NCBI GenBank assembly: GCA_014529385.2
Contig: CM043951.1
Span: 113,134,469 to 113,198,468 of the forward strand
Direction: 5' to 3'
DNA: 64,000 nt
From: Adiantum capillus-veneris
Taxonomy: Eukaryota; Streptophyta; Polypodiopsida; Polypodiales; Pteridaceae
The position numbers were made by a program, and so were the translations under genes. Shown one piece after another: positions 35,929-46,448 of the stretch; positions within the stretch are counted from its first letter, which is position 1; each line of letters begins with the position of its first letter. The notes under the pieces were generated by a model, which was given only the letters and a program-made list of their open reading frames with translations, was not told the origin of the DNA and did no database searches.

Positions 35929-38900
35929 TCATGTCTCTAGCTCATCTGTTTGATCATTATCGTCGGAGGTGGCGGCTGATGGTGTGTCCTCATCTGGAAT
36001 GTCAATTGGTGGAGCCTGGTCAAATCGAATAAAATAAGGTTTAAGTTGCCAACCATTTACCCTGGTTTTATGAAGTTTTCCATCAGCCTCCATAAGCTGG
36101 TAGCTTCCATTGGCATACTTTTTCCTGATGATGAAAGGGCCTTCCAATCGGAGCAGGAGTTTCTTATCCTTGCGCGTGTCGAAGCGATTGTCGTAGCGGA
36201 GCACCAACATTCCTTTCTTCAATTCTTTTTCCCGGAGATGCTCGTTAAAGCTAAGCCGTCTATGCTCTGCTTGTGCTGCATAATAATTTATTGCTTCTTC
36301 TCTGTCCAGCTGTAGTCTTTCCAAGTTGATGATGTGATCTCTCAAATGCATGTTGGGTTGTTGAAGTTGGCTTGCCATTACTCTGAAACTTTGTAGTTGC
36401 ACTTCAATGGGCAAGATTGCTTCCTTACCAAATACTAGATGATACGGTGTGAATCCCAAGGATGTACGAAATGAAGTTCTGTAGGCCCATAAAGCTGGTA
36501 GTAGATACTTATCCCAGTCTCCGGGATGATTGTTTACCTGCTTGGTAATAATTTTAGAAACCATTCCATTTACCTTTTCAACTAGGCCATTACATTGAGG
36601 GTAATATGGTGAAGAGTGCCTCCTTGTAATGCCCAATTTCTGCATTAATTCTCCTACCAAGTCTACTCTGAAACCTGGCCCTCTATCAGAGATGATCTCT
36701 AAAGGTGTGCCAAACCTACAGCATATGTGCTCGTAGATAAATTTAGCTACCTCTACCGCTGTGATTCAAGTGGTGGCTGTAGCCTCTCCCCATCTAGTCA
36801 TGTAGTCGACCCCCATGATAATGTAGAATTTTCCTGAGTTGGCCCTAGGTAATGGCCCAATGGCATCGATACCCCATTTTTCAAATGGGCCATATGAGAG
36901 AATAGGTGTCTGTGGTTCATGCATAAGTGACCTAGTGCCGGCCTTTTGACACAACTTACACGTTTTGCACCAATGGTGTACATCACGGTTGAGGCTAGGC
37001 CATATGAAGCCTGCCTGCAAGATTTTCCTACTTGTTATGTCTAGGGCAAAGTGACCACCACAATCCCCGTCGTGACAGCTAGCAATTACTCCCGTGATTT
37101 CGTGAGAGAGAGGGACCTTCCTGAGTATTTGGTCCTTACCCTTACAGTACAAACCATCATTGATGATTCGATACCTTGTGGCCTTCCACGTCAGCCATTG
37201 CTTCTGTCCCTTTGTTAAATCTGATGGGCATTCCCTGTTTCCAAAAAATGCATGATGTCAGGCAAGGCATCACTGCCTTGAAATAGAGGGAGCTTTAGTT
37301 TTATTGCTCCAACCACCACTTCCTGTAGTCTTTCACTTGCTAGGGCATCTGCTTCTTGGTTTTGAGCCCTTGGGATATGGTGTATTTGAACTTCTTCAAA
37401 CTTACCCAACAAGGTTTTTACACCACTTAAGTGAGTCCTTAAACTAGGATTCTTGCATGTCCATGCTCCATTTACTTGCCTTACCAGAAGTAGAGCATCC
37501 CCAAATACATTAAGGCGTTGTACACCTTGTGAGACGCACCATTGTAGACCCTTGGTTAGTGCTGCATACTCAGCTTCATTGTTAGAATGTGAATCTAACA
37601 ATTGGCCCAACGAAAATACCTTTGTCCCTTTGTCATCAAAGACCACTATGCCTGCAGCTGCTTTGTCGGACGCTCGCTTGTAGGCTCCATCAAAGTAGAG
37701 AGAGTATGCTCCTTCTACCATCGGTGGTACTGGAGGTAATCAGACTTCTCCTTCCTTAGATTGCTTCTCCTTCCCTTCAAAGACTTGGTAGGTCATGAGT
37801 CCCCCCAAACTTGCCCTTGTCGTGCTTTCTACCTATACCGTGTAGTCAAACTCTTGCAGACGAACTAGTCATTTAGTAATTCTAGCAGACACATCCATGT
37901 GTTGTACAACATAGGGAAATATTTCATCCATGGTTAGAATCACAAATTTCTTAGGCAGCAAATATGACCTAAACTTTGTAGTTGCAAATCTAAGAGCTAG
38001 GACTAAGTGTTCCACATGGGTGAAACCTTTCTCTCCTGCTGTCATCATTCGACTAGAGAAGTAGATTGGCCTCATGAAAGATGTCGTCGTATCCTTTTGG
38101 AGTAGCACAGCCCCCAATGAGTCATCACCAACACTTGAGGTGACATAGAATTTTTCATCCCACTTAGGTGGTGAGATAGTTGGCAGAGTGGCTAAGACCT
38201 CCTTTACCTTGTTGTAGTGATGTTCGCTTTCCTCGTCCCAAGTGAAAGTTGATCTTTGAGTGAGTTGTTGCAGTGGTAGAACAAGTTGTGATAGTAGATG
38301 TATGAATCTACTTAAGTACCTCACCTTCTGTAGAAAAGAGACCAGTTGACGTGCGGTCGTTGGTGAAGGTAGGGCTATGAGTGCGGACACCTTACTTGGA
38401 TCGGCGTTGATACCTCTTGCTGAAATTTCATGGCCTAGTAGAATGACTTTACTCTCCCCAATGTGACATTTATCCACATTTAATTGCCCACCTAGGCTCT
38501 GCAACCTGGCCAAACCTTCAGTTACCATTTCTAAATGTGAAATACGGGAGCTATATATACAAAAATCATCAATGAACACTCTTATGGATGTTCCAAAGAA
38601 CGGTTGAAAAACATATGTGACATATCTTTGGAATGTGGCAGGTGCATTTGTGAGACCAAATGGCATAACCTTATATGCAAAACAACCCCATGGCGTGATA
38701 AAAGTGGTTTTTAGCTGATCTTCCAAGGCTATGCGTATTTGAAAGTATCCAGAATAACCATCACAGACGGTATAGCATTCAAAACCCGCTACTTCATTCA
38801 GAATTTCATCCAAGAAAGGGAGAGGAAAGTGGTCTCTCTTTGTAGCTGCATTTAGTGGTTTGTAGTCAACACAGACCCTCCACTTACCATTCTTTTTAGG

Positions 38901-41180
38901 CTTCACCACTACGGGTGACACCCATTCTGAGTTTTCTACAGGATAGATGAATCCCGCCTCCAGCAGTTTCCTTACCTCGGCCAGGAGTGCCTTTTCTTGT
39001 ATGACCCCCAGTCGTTGTAGCTTTTGTACAACTGGTTTTACCCCTTCCTTCAGCTTAATATGATGTTCCACCACTGTAATGCCTGTGATTCTTTCATAGT
39101 TGTCAATGAACAGGTTAGGAAATCCCATCAACATTTGCAAAAAACTATCTTTCTCCTCAAGTGTTAATTCCGTAGACAACATACCCTTCAACCTACTTCC
39201 TCCTAGGCCAGGTGATTTGCTCTCCTCTTCATTGGGTTGCCCTTTTGGTGATGGATCACCAGTTGTGCTTACCCTTTGTGGATCCTTCATAATGATACCC
39301 ATCACATCAATGGAACTGTCACTTTCGTCGGTGGATGTGGTCTCCTCCTCAGAACTGGAAGATTCGCTAGTGGTTTCATCTGCCAATGTTTCCAGATTCA
39401 TTTGCTTCTGCTTGCCAATCCTCATGTCGTAGTAGATTTTCTCCCCTTTCTTACCGGTCATGCGTAGAAGGCCAGTACCCCAGTCTTGTTTTGCCTTCAT
39501 GGCCATCAACCATGGCCTTCCCAAAATTAGTGGATAGCCCTCCCCCTTAGTAGGCATTACAAAAACATCTACCTCTACCTTAGTGTTGAAAGCTTTGATT
39601 TTCACGGCACTTACCACACCCACACACTTTACTTTTGCGTTGTTTGCCATCTTTGCCTTGCATGGAGAAGGCCTGTCAACCTCGAGCCCTAATCGAAGCA
39701 TCATAGCTTCGCTCATTACACAGATTTGTGCACCTCCATCAATGTAGGTGTTTCCAACCCTCTTTCCTTTTATGTTTACGTCGACAATTGGAAGGATGTC
39801 ATCCATGTTGCATCCCGAAATTGTTCCGGCTACCTTTGTTTTGGAGCGTCTTGTACTTACCATTTTAGACCATTGTCGCCTTACTTTAGGTACAAGATAT
39901 AGCAGTTGTGGCCATGTAATCTTCGGTCCTTGCTCTGCCACATCCAATGTTAGATCATAGGGCTTTGAACTTTCCCCTAGCTGGAAGTCGGTGATGCCCA
40001 ATTTCCGTCGTGGCCTGGATGGCCTCTTGCTAGTTTCTCCTCTCATGCTTCTCTCATCATCTGATTGTGTAGCTTTCTCTCTCCTAGCTCTTTTCACAGT
40101 CATGGCTTCAAGTGGTTCTAAAAAGGTTACCTTCTCCTTACCCTTGTCCCTCTCCTTTGCTCTGGGTGGATCCACTACTACGGCTTTTCCTTTCTCTTCT
40201 AGCCTTATGATGTTTACAGGGCGATCAGGTGGTGGGGCTGGTGGAAGAGGTGGGATGGATGCTTGTAGTGGTGTCTGGGGTGGACGTAGAATTTGTGTTG
40301 GTGGGGGTGGTGCTCGGGATGGGGGTGTTCTTTCTCTAGGGGGTGACAATTGGTTCCTCCTACCTCCTTTATTATAGTTTTGTCGTGGTTTGGGACAGTG
40401 GTACATACCGTGACCGTCTTCTCCGCAGTTGTAGCAATGATACTCCCTGTTTTGTCGTCATGATCTTCCAGGGTCTTGATCTCTTTCTTGACTCCTCCCT
40501 TGCTGTATTAAGTGGACAGACAAATTTTGCAGTTGGTCAGTAATAAGGGCCAACATATCTTGTTGGTCATCTCTTACCCCAAGAGCCGGTGGTGGTGGTA
40601 TGGTGGTTGTCATAGTTGCTGGTCGACGCAATGTTCCTGCTTCTGTTGACTCGGTTTCTTTGGCTTTCATTTGTAGCTTCTTGTCCTTAAGGCGAGCAAT
40701 CTCAACGGCTAACTCGTACGTAGCCGGTAATCTACCTTTCACCTTCTCCTTGAGAAGCGGCCATAAGCCATGCGTGAACCGATCTTTTTTTAGGAAATCG
40801 GGTGCAGCTTTCCCCCTTGCCAGTGACTCAACCCACCGTTCCCACAAATCCACAAATTTGGACTCATAGGTGGCATATTCTAAAAGACCCTTCTGCTTCA
40901 AGTCTCTCAACTTGTCCCACAACTTTTCTGAAGTGGTACCTCCCCCAAAGCGCCTCTTAAAAGCGGTTTTTAAGGGTTCCCAGTCATCCTTGGTTGCTTG
41001 TGGAAGTGCATTGTACCATGATCTAGCTTCTAGCTTCATGAGATGCTTAAATATTCTAACCCGGGATTCATCCGTATCTTTGTTGCTCACTACACATGCT
41101 ACTTCAAAGTCATCTAGGAAGTATGTTACCAAGTCCTTCCCCTTCTTTCCTTTAAATGTTGGAAATGCTACACTTACCAT
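35929..41180 (-). pseudogene. G2 Tat-type gag-pol polyprotein with multiple stops
   Basis: Start chosen at ATG 41180 (MVSVAFPTFKGKKG), matching MASVAFPTFTGK in G3. Gag leads to an intact knuckle CYNCGEDGHGMYHC (40401-40442) and protease YIDGGAQICVM. RT follows with WRVCVDYKPLN and catalytic FIDDFCIYS (near 38560), then RNase H, a second RNase H (YSLYFDGAYKRASDKAAAGI, EAEYAALTKGL), integrase zinc region and core (GIDAIGPLPR, SDRGPGF, NGLVEKVNG). Gag and pol share one frame. Stops: TGA 40458-40460, TGA 37869-37871 (Trp in G3), a TAG shortly after (Gln), a frameshift near 37240, and TGA 36766-36768 (Trp in G3). The second RNase H places it in the Tat lineage. Confidence 0.92.
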
Positions 41181-41267
41181 GATTACTGAGAGAGAGAGAG
41201 CTAGAAAGACACACTGCTTAACTTGCAAAAGTTTTTTTCTTCTTTACAAGGAGGCGTGTATACCCTC

Positions 41268-41969
41268 TTATACTAGGACATAGATTAAAACTTCAAACGG
41301 TACATTGCCTTGTACCAAAGGTAAGACAAATGGTTGATCTGATGCCAGAACCTCAAAAAATCGCTCCCCACCCAGCATGGTGTCAATGACGTGCTCGTAG
41401 TGAGCCTTCAAATCCAGTATTACCTTGATTGAGCGTACACGTGTTGGTATGTGTGATCTGTCTTGAGGTAGGTTGTATTGATTCATGTGAAGCTTAGAGG
41501 TGCTTAGTCACTGTCCAAGCTTGTGGGAGAGGGTGGTGTTCTTTCCTAAAACAAACTCAGTAGATCCCTAGTTTCTCTAGTGAGAGTGTGAGCCAATGCT
41601 TCCGTTATCTGTGCTGCAGCATCAGGTGCGACTTGAAAACTGACTGTGATAATTACCTCGGTGACTTGAGTTACCCGATTCTCAAAGTAGAATAGTGTTG
41701 ATTCTCTATTGTGTAAGGCTCCTTCCATTTTGTTGTTGTGGGTTGGTTGTAGGTTGCGGACGTGGTTTCGACCTTCTCCTTCTTCTTCTTGGCACTTGGC
41801 CTATGTATATCCACTGGGTTTGGCGTGTTGGTTGACTCTCCCACTGCAAATCGATTACCGTTACGCCTGGCACTCGAGCTTCGATGGAGATGTGGAGTTC
41901 GTCTAGTTGTGCTTGGAGCTCTTCTTCTTCTGTCGTCCAATTAGCAAATCCTGCTAGCCATTCATCCAT
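41268..41969 (-). pseudogene. G2 leader ORF upstream of gag, unknown function
   Basis: Between primer site and gag. From ATG 41969 it reads MDEWLAGFANWTTEEEELQA, matching MGEWLLDFSNWTTEEEELQA in G3. Further on, in shifted frames, a block with TVSFQVAPDAAA matches TMVGFQVAPGFS of G3. A last open piece (41268-41486, MNQYNLPQDRSHIPTRV) has no counterpart I can see. Tat/Ogre elements are known to carry an extra ORF before gag, and this is in the same place. It is broken by frameshifts. Confidence 0.65.
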
Positions 41970-42022
41970 TCACAATAGTTTAGGGGTTTCAGTCTTGTAA
42001 ACTGAAGGGTTTCATGAAAAGA

Positions 42023-42040
42023 TCCTCAGTGGGGGCACCA
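42023..42040 (-). other. G2 primer-binding site
   Basis: TGGTGCCCCCACTGAGGA on the minus strand, two bases inside the LTR end. G3 has TGGTGCCCCCACGGAGGA at the same place. I cannot name the tRNA with confidence. Confidence 0.75.
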
Positions 42041-42042
42041 AA

Positions 42043-42254
42043 TGACGGGAGCAAAGCGAACCCCGAACCCCGACGGCCTCTAAATCACCGGGGACGGAAT
42101 GGCGCGCCTCGAGCCTATCATGCTAAAGCAAACAGGGGCACCACCTAGCTTCAGCGGCTAGGACGCAAACAACACACCACCATAACAAATTTTTCATCCA
42201 AGAGAGATGGATTCTTGGGAGTAATGATGAAGAGGAAAGGGAATGAGATCAAGT

Positions 42255-42294
<40 letters not shown>

Positions 42295-43612
42295 GGGAGG
42301 GGGTATAGCGGCTTAGTACTTAGGCACCACAAAAGGATGGCGAATCCGCACACCCTTCACACATACACAAGCTCACTCCAAACACAAGACTAGGTGGCGA
42401 TTCCGCACACCTCACATGGGCAAAACATTGCAAGAAAACATACTCACAAAACCTCAAGCTTTATTTAGAGAATTAGGCGATGAAATGGGGAGCATAGGGT
42501 AGGGGAATGAGAAGGGAGAGAGTGGTAGAGCACATGGCGGATAGGTGGGAGTTGATTGCGAAGACTCGCACGAGGATTATGGCCATCATCCTTCATTTAG
42601 TTGCCCTTCATCTTCCATAGCCAAGGGTGTAGAGGTCATGCTCAAGACAAGCATGGTGATTGCGGTGATGGTGATGGTGTGGGTGTATGTGTGTGCACTA
42701 GGCACACACAGTGCATAGTGTGTTCTTTGGTGATGTTGTGTGTGTATTTAGTGTGATGGTGACCCCTCTTTATATAGGGGAGGAGGGGGGAGGAATTCTA
42801 GAATTTAGAAATGAAGAAATCATTATCTACATAGGCCATGTGACTGTGGGGCCCACTTGTCTGGCTGTGTGTATATGTGCCAGAACAACAGTCTCATGAG
42901 AGAGAGACTAAGAGAGAAAGAGATGGGTTGATGAAAAAAGTGAGAGGTGACATGGAGAATAAAGTAATTACAAGAGGGGAGAGAGGAGAGTGTGTTCAGA
43001 GGTGAATCTGTGTGCAGATGTGTGTGAACACAAGAAAAATCAGGTAACCACACGGGTGGGGATGGGTCTGTGGGCACCTTTTTCAGTGAAACTGAGTGTG
43101 TGTGAGTGTGGGGGAGGTTATTTAGCTACAAGACAAGAGACATGGCGCCCTTTAGAGAGAGAGGGGGGTATTTGGGTCATGGGATATGATAGGAGAGAGA
43201 AAGAGGGGGTGGGGTATACTATTTTTGGAAGATAGGGTAAGTTGCATGTGAGTTAGGGTGCATTGTTGGTGAGTTATAATGCATTATTGGTGAGAGGTGG
43301 GGTAGCTTGAGGGGAGAGAGAAAGGAGAAAGGACAAGGGGAAGAGAGAGGGGGTTGACCTTTTGAGTGGAGGAGAGGAGAAGGGACACCCGGCGGGGCAA
43401 CAGTGAAGAAAAAGGAGGCAAGGTGGGGATGGGCTACCCCGCAGGCATGAGGTGGCCTATTTTACCTTTCTTATATATTTACATAATCATACTTTATTTT
43501 TTTTCTTACTTTTTCCAATGCCTTTTATCACTCCCTCCATAAGAGGGGTTTTCATGGGGTGGGGATGAGAGAAGAGGGGTATGGGAGCTTGGCTTGTGAA
43601 AAGCCCCCATCA
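42043..43612 (-). repeat. G2 5' LTR
   Basis: 1,570 bp, TGACGGGAGCAAAG to GCCCCCATCA in plus reading. (GA)n occurs at about 42259-42291. Confidence 0.95.
42769..42776 (-). promoter_or_regulatory. Likely TATA box of G2 5' LTR
   Basis: TATATAAA on the minus strand in CTATATAAAGAGGGG, identical in both LTRs. Confidence 0.55.
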
Positions 43613-43616
43613 GCAA

Positions 43617-43718
43617 ATAGAGGTCCTTGTGGTAGAGATAGTCTTCAATCTGCATCTTCCAATGTTGGTAGTTTTTGCCGTTGAACTTCTCAATCTTGAG
43701 CTTCCCTTCCTCCGCCAT
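43617..43718 (-). pseudogene. C2 gag start, cut off by G2
   Basis: MAEEGKLKIEKFNGKNYQHW and onward to KDLYL, the N-terminus of C2 Gag. It reads TAC-CAC where C1 has the TAA at codon 29, showing that the C1 stop is a mutation. It continues at 34339 after removal of G2. Confidence 0.9.
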
Positions 43719-43779
43719 AACTCCCACTCAATTCAAGGATTCCTTTCCTTGAGATAACTTAGCTACGAGCAAACCTTGC

Positions 43780-43790
43780 TCTCATACCAG
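43780..43790 (-). other. C2 primer-binding site, initiator-Met tRNA type
   Basis: TGGTATGAGAG on the minus strand, one base different from the C1 site, just inside the 5' LTR. Confidence 0.8.
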
Positions 43791-43791
43791 T

Positions 43792-44550
43792 TGTTAGGAA
43801 ATAAGACGTAGCTAAATAGATATTTGAGTAGAATACTTAATGGAGAGAGATAGATTTCACACACAAAAGATTATAGAGTAGAGAGAGAGAGAGAGTACAC
43901 ACGATATACATGGTTCACCCAATGTGGGTGACGTCCACGAGAAAGCAGCCACTCAATGGCTTTAGTACTTCAAAACAAGAAGTAGTTTACAAAGGGATTA
44001 TACCCTTAATGGAGCTCCCGCCTTGCTTCACTCTCACCACCTCACAGTCACCTTGTTGCATCAACTTCACACTATGAAATGTGTGTAGAAATGGCCTCCT
44101 TTTATAGGCCAAAAGGGCTGCCCTCTCTCATGAGAGGCAGCCATGTGTAGCCGCCCTTGTGTAGATAAGTCCAAATCCTACCCTCCAATCCGCCCATGTG
44201 TGACCGCTCTTCAGAAGACAAGTCCGCTTTTGAATTCGGCCACCGGCCACCGGCCATTGAGTACCAGCCCACCGACCAATCGACAGTTGTTTTCCGACCA
44301 CTTTCCGGCCGCGCCGTCCGGCCATAATATTCCGGCGAAAAGGAGTATTCTGACGAGGGAAAAAAAAAGTCTCAGGGGCTTCCGTCCCTCAGGCCCCTAA
44401 AGTTGCCCCTGATTTTTGGCCGTGAAAATTTTGGTTTCCGGCGAGTGATTTTTCTTCACGCACGATGGCTTCTCCTCATAATGGGGGCCTTTTAAATGTG
44501 CGCTTTTACCACTGAAAATTACAAGGGTAAATCAGGCTCCAGACTTAACA
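43792..44550 (-). repeat. C2 5' LTR
   Basis: 759 bp, TGTTAGGAAATAAGA to GACTTAACA in plus reading, followed by the GAGAC duplication and the resumed E2 LTR. Confidence 0.93.
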
Positions 44551-46012
44551 GAGACGAGCGCAATAGGGAGGAAATGAGCTCTCGCTGAGCGCCAGAGGGC
44601 TTGAATGAGGACGAAGCAGGAGAGAAAATTGCTCGCTGTGCCACAATGCCTAAATGCGGCACCACCAGTGCCGGATTTCACGCTTGTCAGTTTCGGACTT
44701 GCCACGTCATGGAAGTTGCTCCCATGCCACGTGAGTCACAGCACCGTGACTGCATGGTGGGGCAAAAACTAAGGAGGGCTATTATAAGGGGGGCATCAAC
44801 GAAAAGAGATATAGAAGGCAAGACGAGAACGAAGGGAGAGAAGGAAGGAACCTCGAGCATAGCTAGCTCTCTCTCTCGAAGTGGGGGAGACGAGGTGTGC
44901 TCTCTCTCTCTCTCTTTCGAAGCTTGGAGAGACGGCGTGCTCTCTCTCTCTATCGGGCTTTTGCATGAGAAGAAGCCAAGCAACGAGAGCAAGAAGGGAG
45001 GGCTTTTGTGGCTGAAACGAGTAGGAGGAAAGTGCTTAGGTTGGCAAGCAGGAGGACGAAGAGAAAAGCTGGATGGCAAGAGCGGGTCTATCGCTCTCTC
45101 TCGTAAGCAAGAGAGGCTCAATCTCTCTCTCGTCCTTGTACAATCAAGATTCTCTTTCTCTCATGCTTGAGAGAGCAAAGAGCCCAAGAAAGCAAAGCAT
45201 CCGGGAGGAAGACAATATCACCAAGCTATCTCTCTCTCGTACTCGGTTAGTAAAGGAAAGAAAACAATCTATCGCTCCCTGTCAAGCTCGAACTAGAAGC
45301 TTGAGCAAGCTGAGCATGAAGGAAAATTGGGAATTCTAGAGCACGACGAGGCGAGTAGAACTAACAAGCAAGCATAAGCTTTAAGCCTACATAAGCAGAG
45401 ATTGAGCAAGTATAAGAGAAGGGAGCAGAAGCAAAGGGATTCGAGTTGAAAAGGAATCGACCTAATTAAAGAAGCAGAAGGAAAGCACAAGGCAGGCCCA
45501 GTAAGGGTTAAGGAAATCGGAGCAATTGAAGAGCAGGAGGAAGTTAAAGCCTGTGAGCGGCAATTAAGCCAGTGCAAAGCATAAGGAGCAGAAAGCTGCG
45601 GAATAATTGTTGGTAATTGAAGCATGAAAACTAAGGCATCGAAGTGAATTGAAGCTTGTAGAATTCGCGAGGTATTTGAAGCAAATAAAGCGGCATGAGG
45701 AAATTTCCATAATCGTCATCAGCTAGAATGTGATTTAACATTTTGTTAAGTTCGATGTCGTTAACGGCCCGGTTAATCCTGTAAACGGGAGCTTAAAGTC
45801 CTAGTTAGCAGATGATCCAAGTGACGGTGCTGTTAACAGCCCACCTTGACTAAGGACTAAGTTGTACTCAAAGTAATATTCAATTAATTGATGATTGCGG
45901 TGATTTCCAGATTCAGTTACATATGTTGTTCTTGTTCTCTCTCTTTCACACCTCCCACAGCCAAAGACCCGGTGCCTGCCCATCTCACGTAGCAAACATA
46001 TATCCCCCGATA
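44551..46012 (+). repeat. E2 3' LTR, second part
   Basis: Resumes at GAGACGAGCGCAA, aligned to 24448 onward in the 5' LTR. It ends CATATATCCCCCGATA followed by the CCGT duplication. Like the 5' LTR it has GA/CT-rich low-complexity sequence (44870-44960). Confidence 0.88.
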
Positions 46013-46331
46013 CCGTGCCTCCTGGATAAGTGGGAACACTGATACTTAAGTTTGTACCCAAGAAATAGTACAATTGAATCACTCTCAGTTCCTCTGCCCA
46101 GCGTAGTTTCTTTAAATCCATGGTAAGACATCCCAGCTTCCAAGCATTAATGTAATAAGTCTCGCCTTCATTGCTCCATTTGAGATCCCAGCCTTTATCT
46201 ATCCGAGTTGAATGAGGAGTGTGAGCCTTCATCAATAGCTCCATCATGCTCCGTCGGAAAAGATAGTTTGGAGAACGACATGCACTCGTATATATAAGCT
46301 CGAAGACTTGGAACTTGCGATACTCAACCAC
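46013..46331 (-). pseudogene. G1 leader ORF of unknown function, 5' part
   Basis: Open frame of about 105 codons between the G1 primer site and the E2 insertion, continuing at 23323 to a stop at 23243. The open frame extends upstream of 46331 (IFQEDRVVEYRKFQVFELIY) but no ATG is seen; a TTTCAG just before is splice-acceptor-like. It contains EGETYYINAWKLGCLTMDL and LYYFLGTNLSISVPTYPGG. I do not recognise the family. It could be an extra leader ORF of this chromovirus, or a captured host exon. Confidence 0.5.
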
Positions 46332-46434
46332 ACGATCTTCCTGAAATATCGACGCATAAGCCTTGGATTAGCTAACCAATTTTTCTTGTTTTTAAAATTT
46401 TCAGACAGTACGAAATTTTTCCAAACTAACCTAA

Positions 46435-46446
46435 GCTCTGATACCA
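46435..46446 (-). other. G1 primer-binding site, initiator-Met tRNA
   Basis: TGGTATCAGAGC on the minus strand, two bases from the LTR end at 46449. It fixes the right-hand LTR as the 5' LTR and the minus orientation of G1. Confidence 0.92.
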
Positions 46447-46448
46447 GT

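Larger units (their letters stand above)
34340..43612 (-). mobile_element. Element G2: Tat-type Ty3/gypsy LTR retrotransposon
   Basis: 9.27-kb minus-strand element inside C2 gag with the 4-bp duplication GCAA (34336-34339 and 43613-43616). Removing it restores the copia gag frame (DLYLPLGGLA as in C1). It has LTRs of about 1.56 kb, a primer site, a leader ORF, gag, protease, RT, RNase H, a second (archaeal-type) RNase H, integrase and a polypurine tract. It is the innermost and so the latest insertion of this nest. Several point stops inactivate pol. Confidence 0.93.
29743..44550 (-). mobile_element. Element C2: Ty1/copia LTR retrotransposon, decayed, split by G2
   Basis: Minus-strand relative of C1 inserted in the E2 3' LTR, with the 5-bp duplication GAGAC (29738-29742 and 44551-44555). 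LTRs are 29743-30506 and 43792-44550. Without G2 it is about 5.5 kb. Its gag-pol has at least five stops and several indels relative to C1. Confidence 0.93.
23324..46012 (+). mobile_element. Element E2: non-autonomous LTR element of the E family, split by C2/G2
   Basis: Plus-strand element with LTRs starting TGTTGTGCAG/TGTCGTGCAG, flanked by the 4-bp duplication CCGT (23320-23323 and 46013-46016). It inserted into the leader ORF of G1. Without C2 and G2 it is about 7.9 kb: two LTRs of about 2.5 kb, a tRNA-Trp primer site, a decayed coding region for an unrecognised acidic protein, and a polypurine tract. No pol domain is visible, so it must have been mobilised by another element. The last LTR base pair is TA instead of CA. 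Confidence 0.85.

Noticed and set aside
39100-40377. Several plus-strand frames of 60-130 codons
   Set aside because: Antisense shadows of the G2 gag-pol frame.
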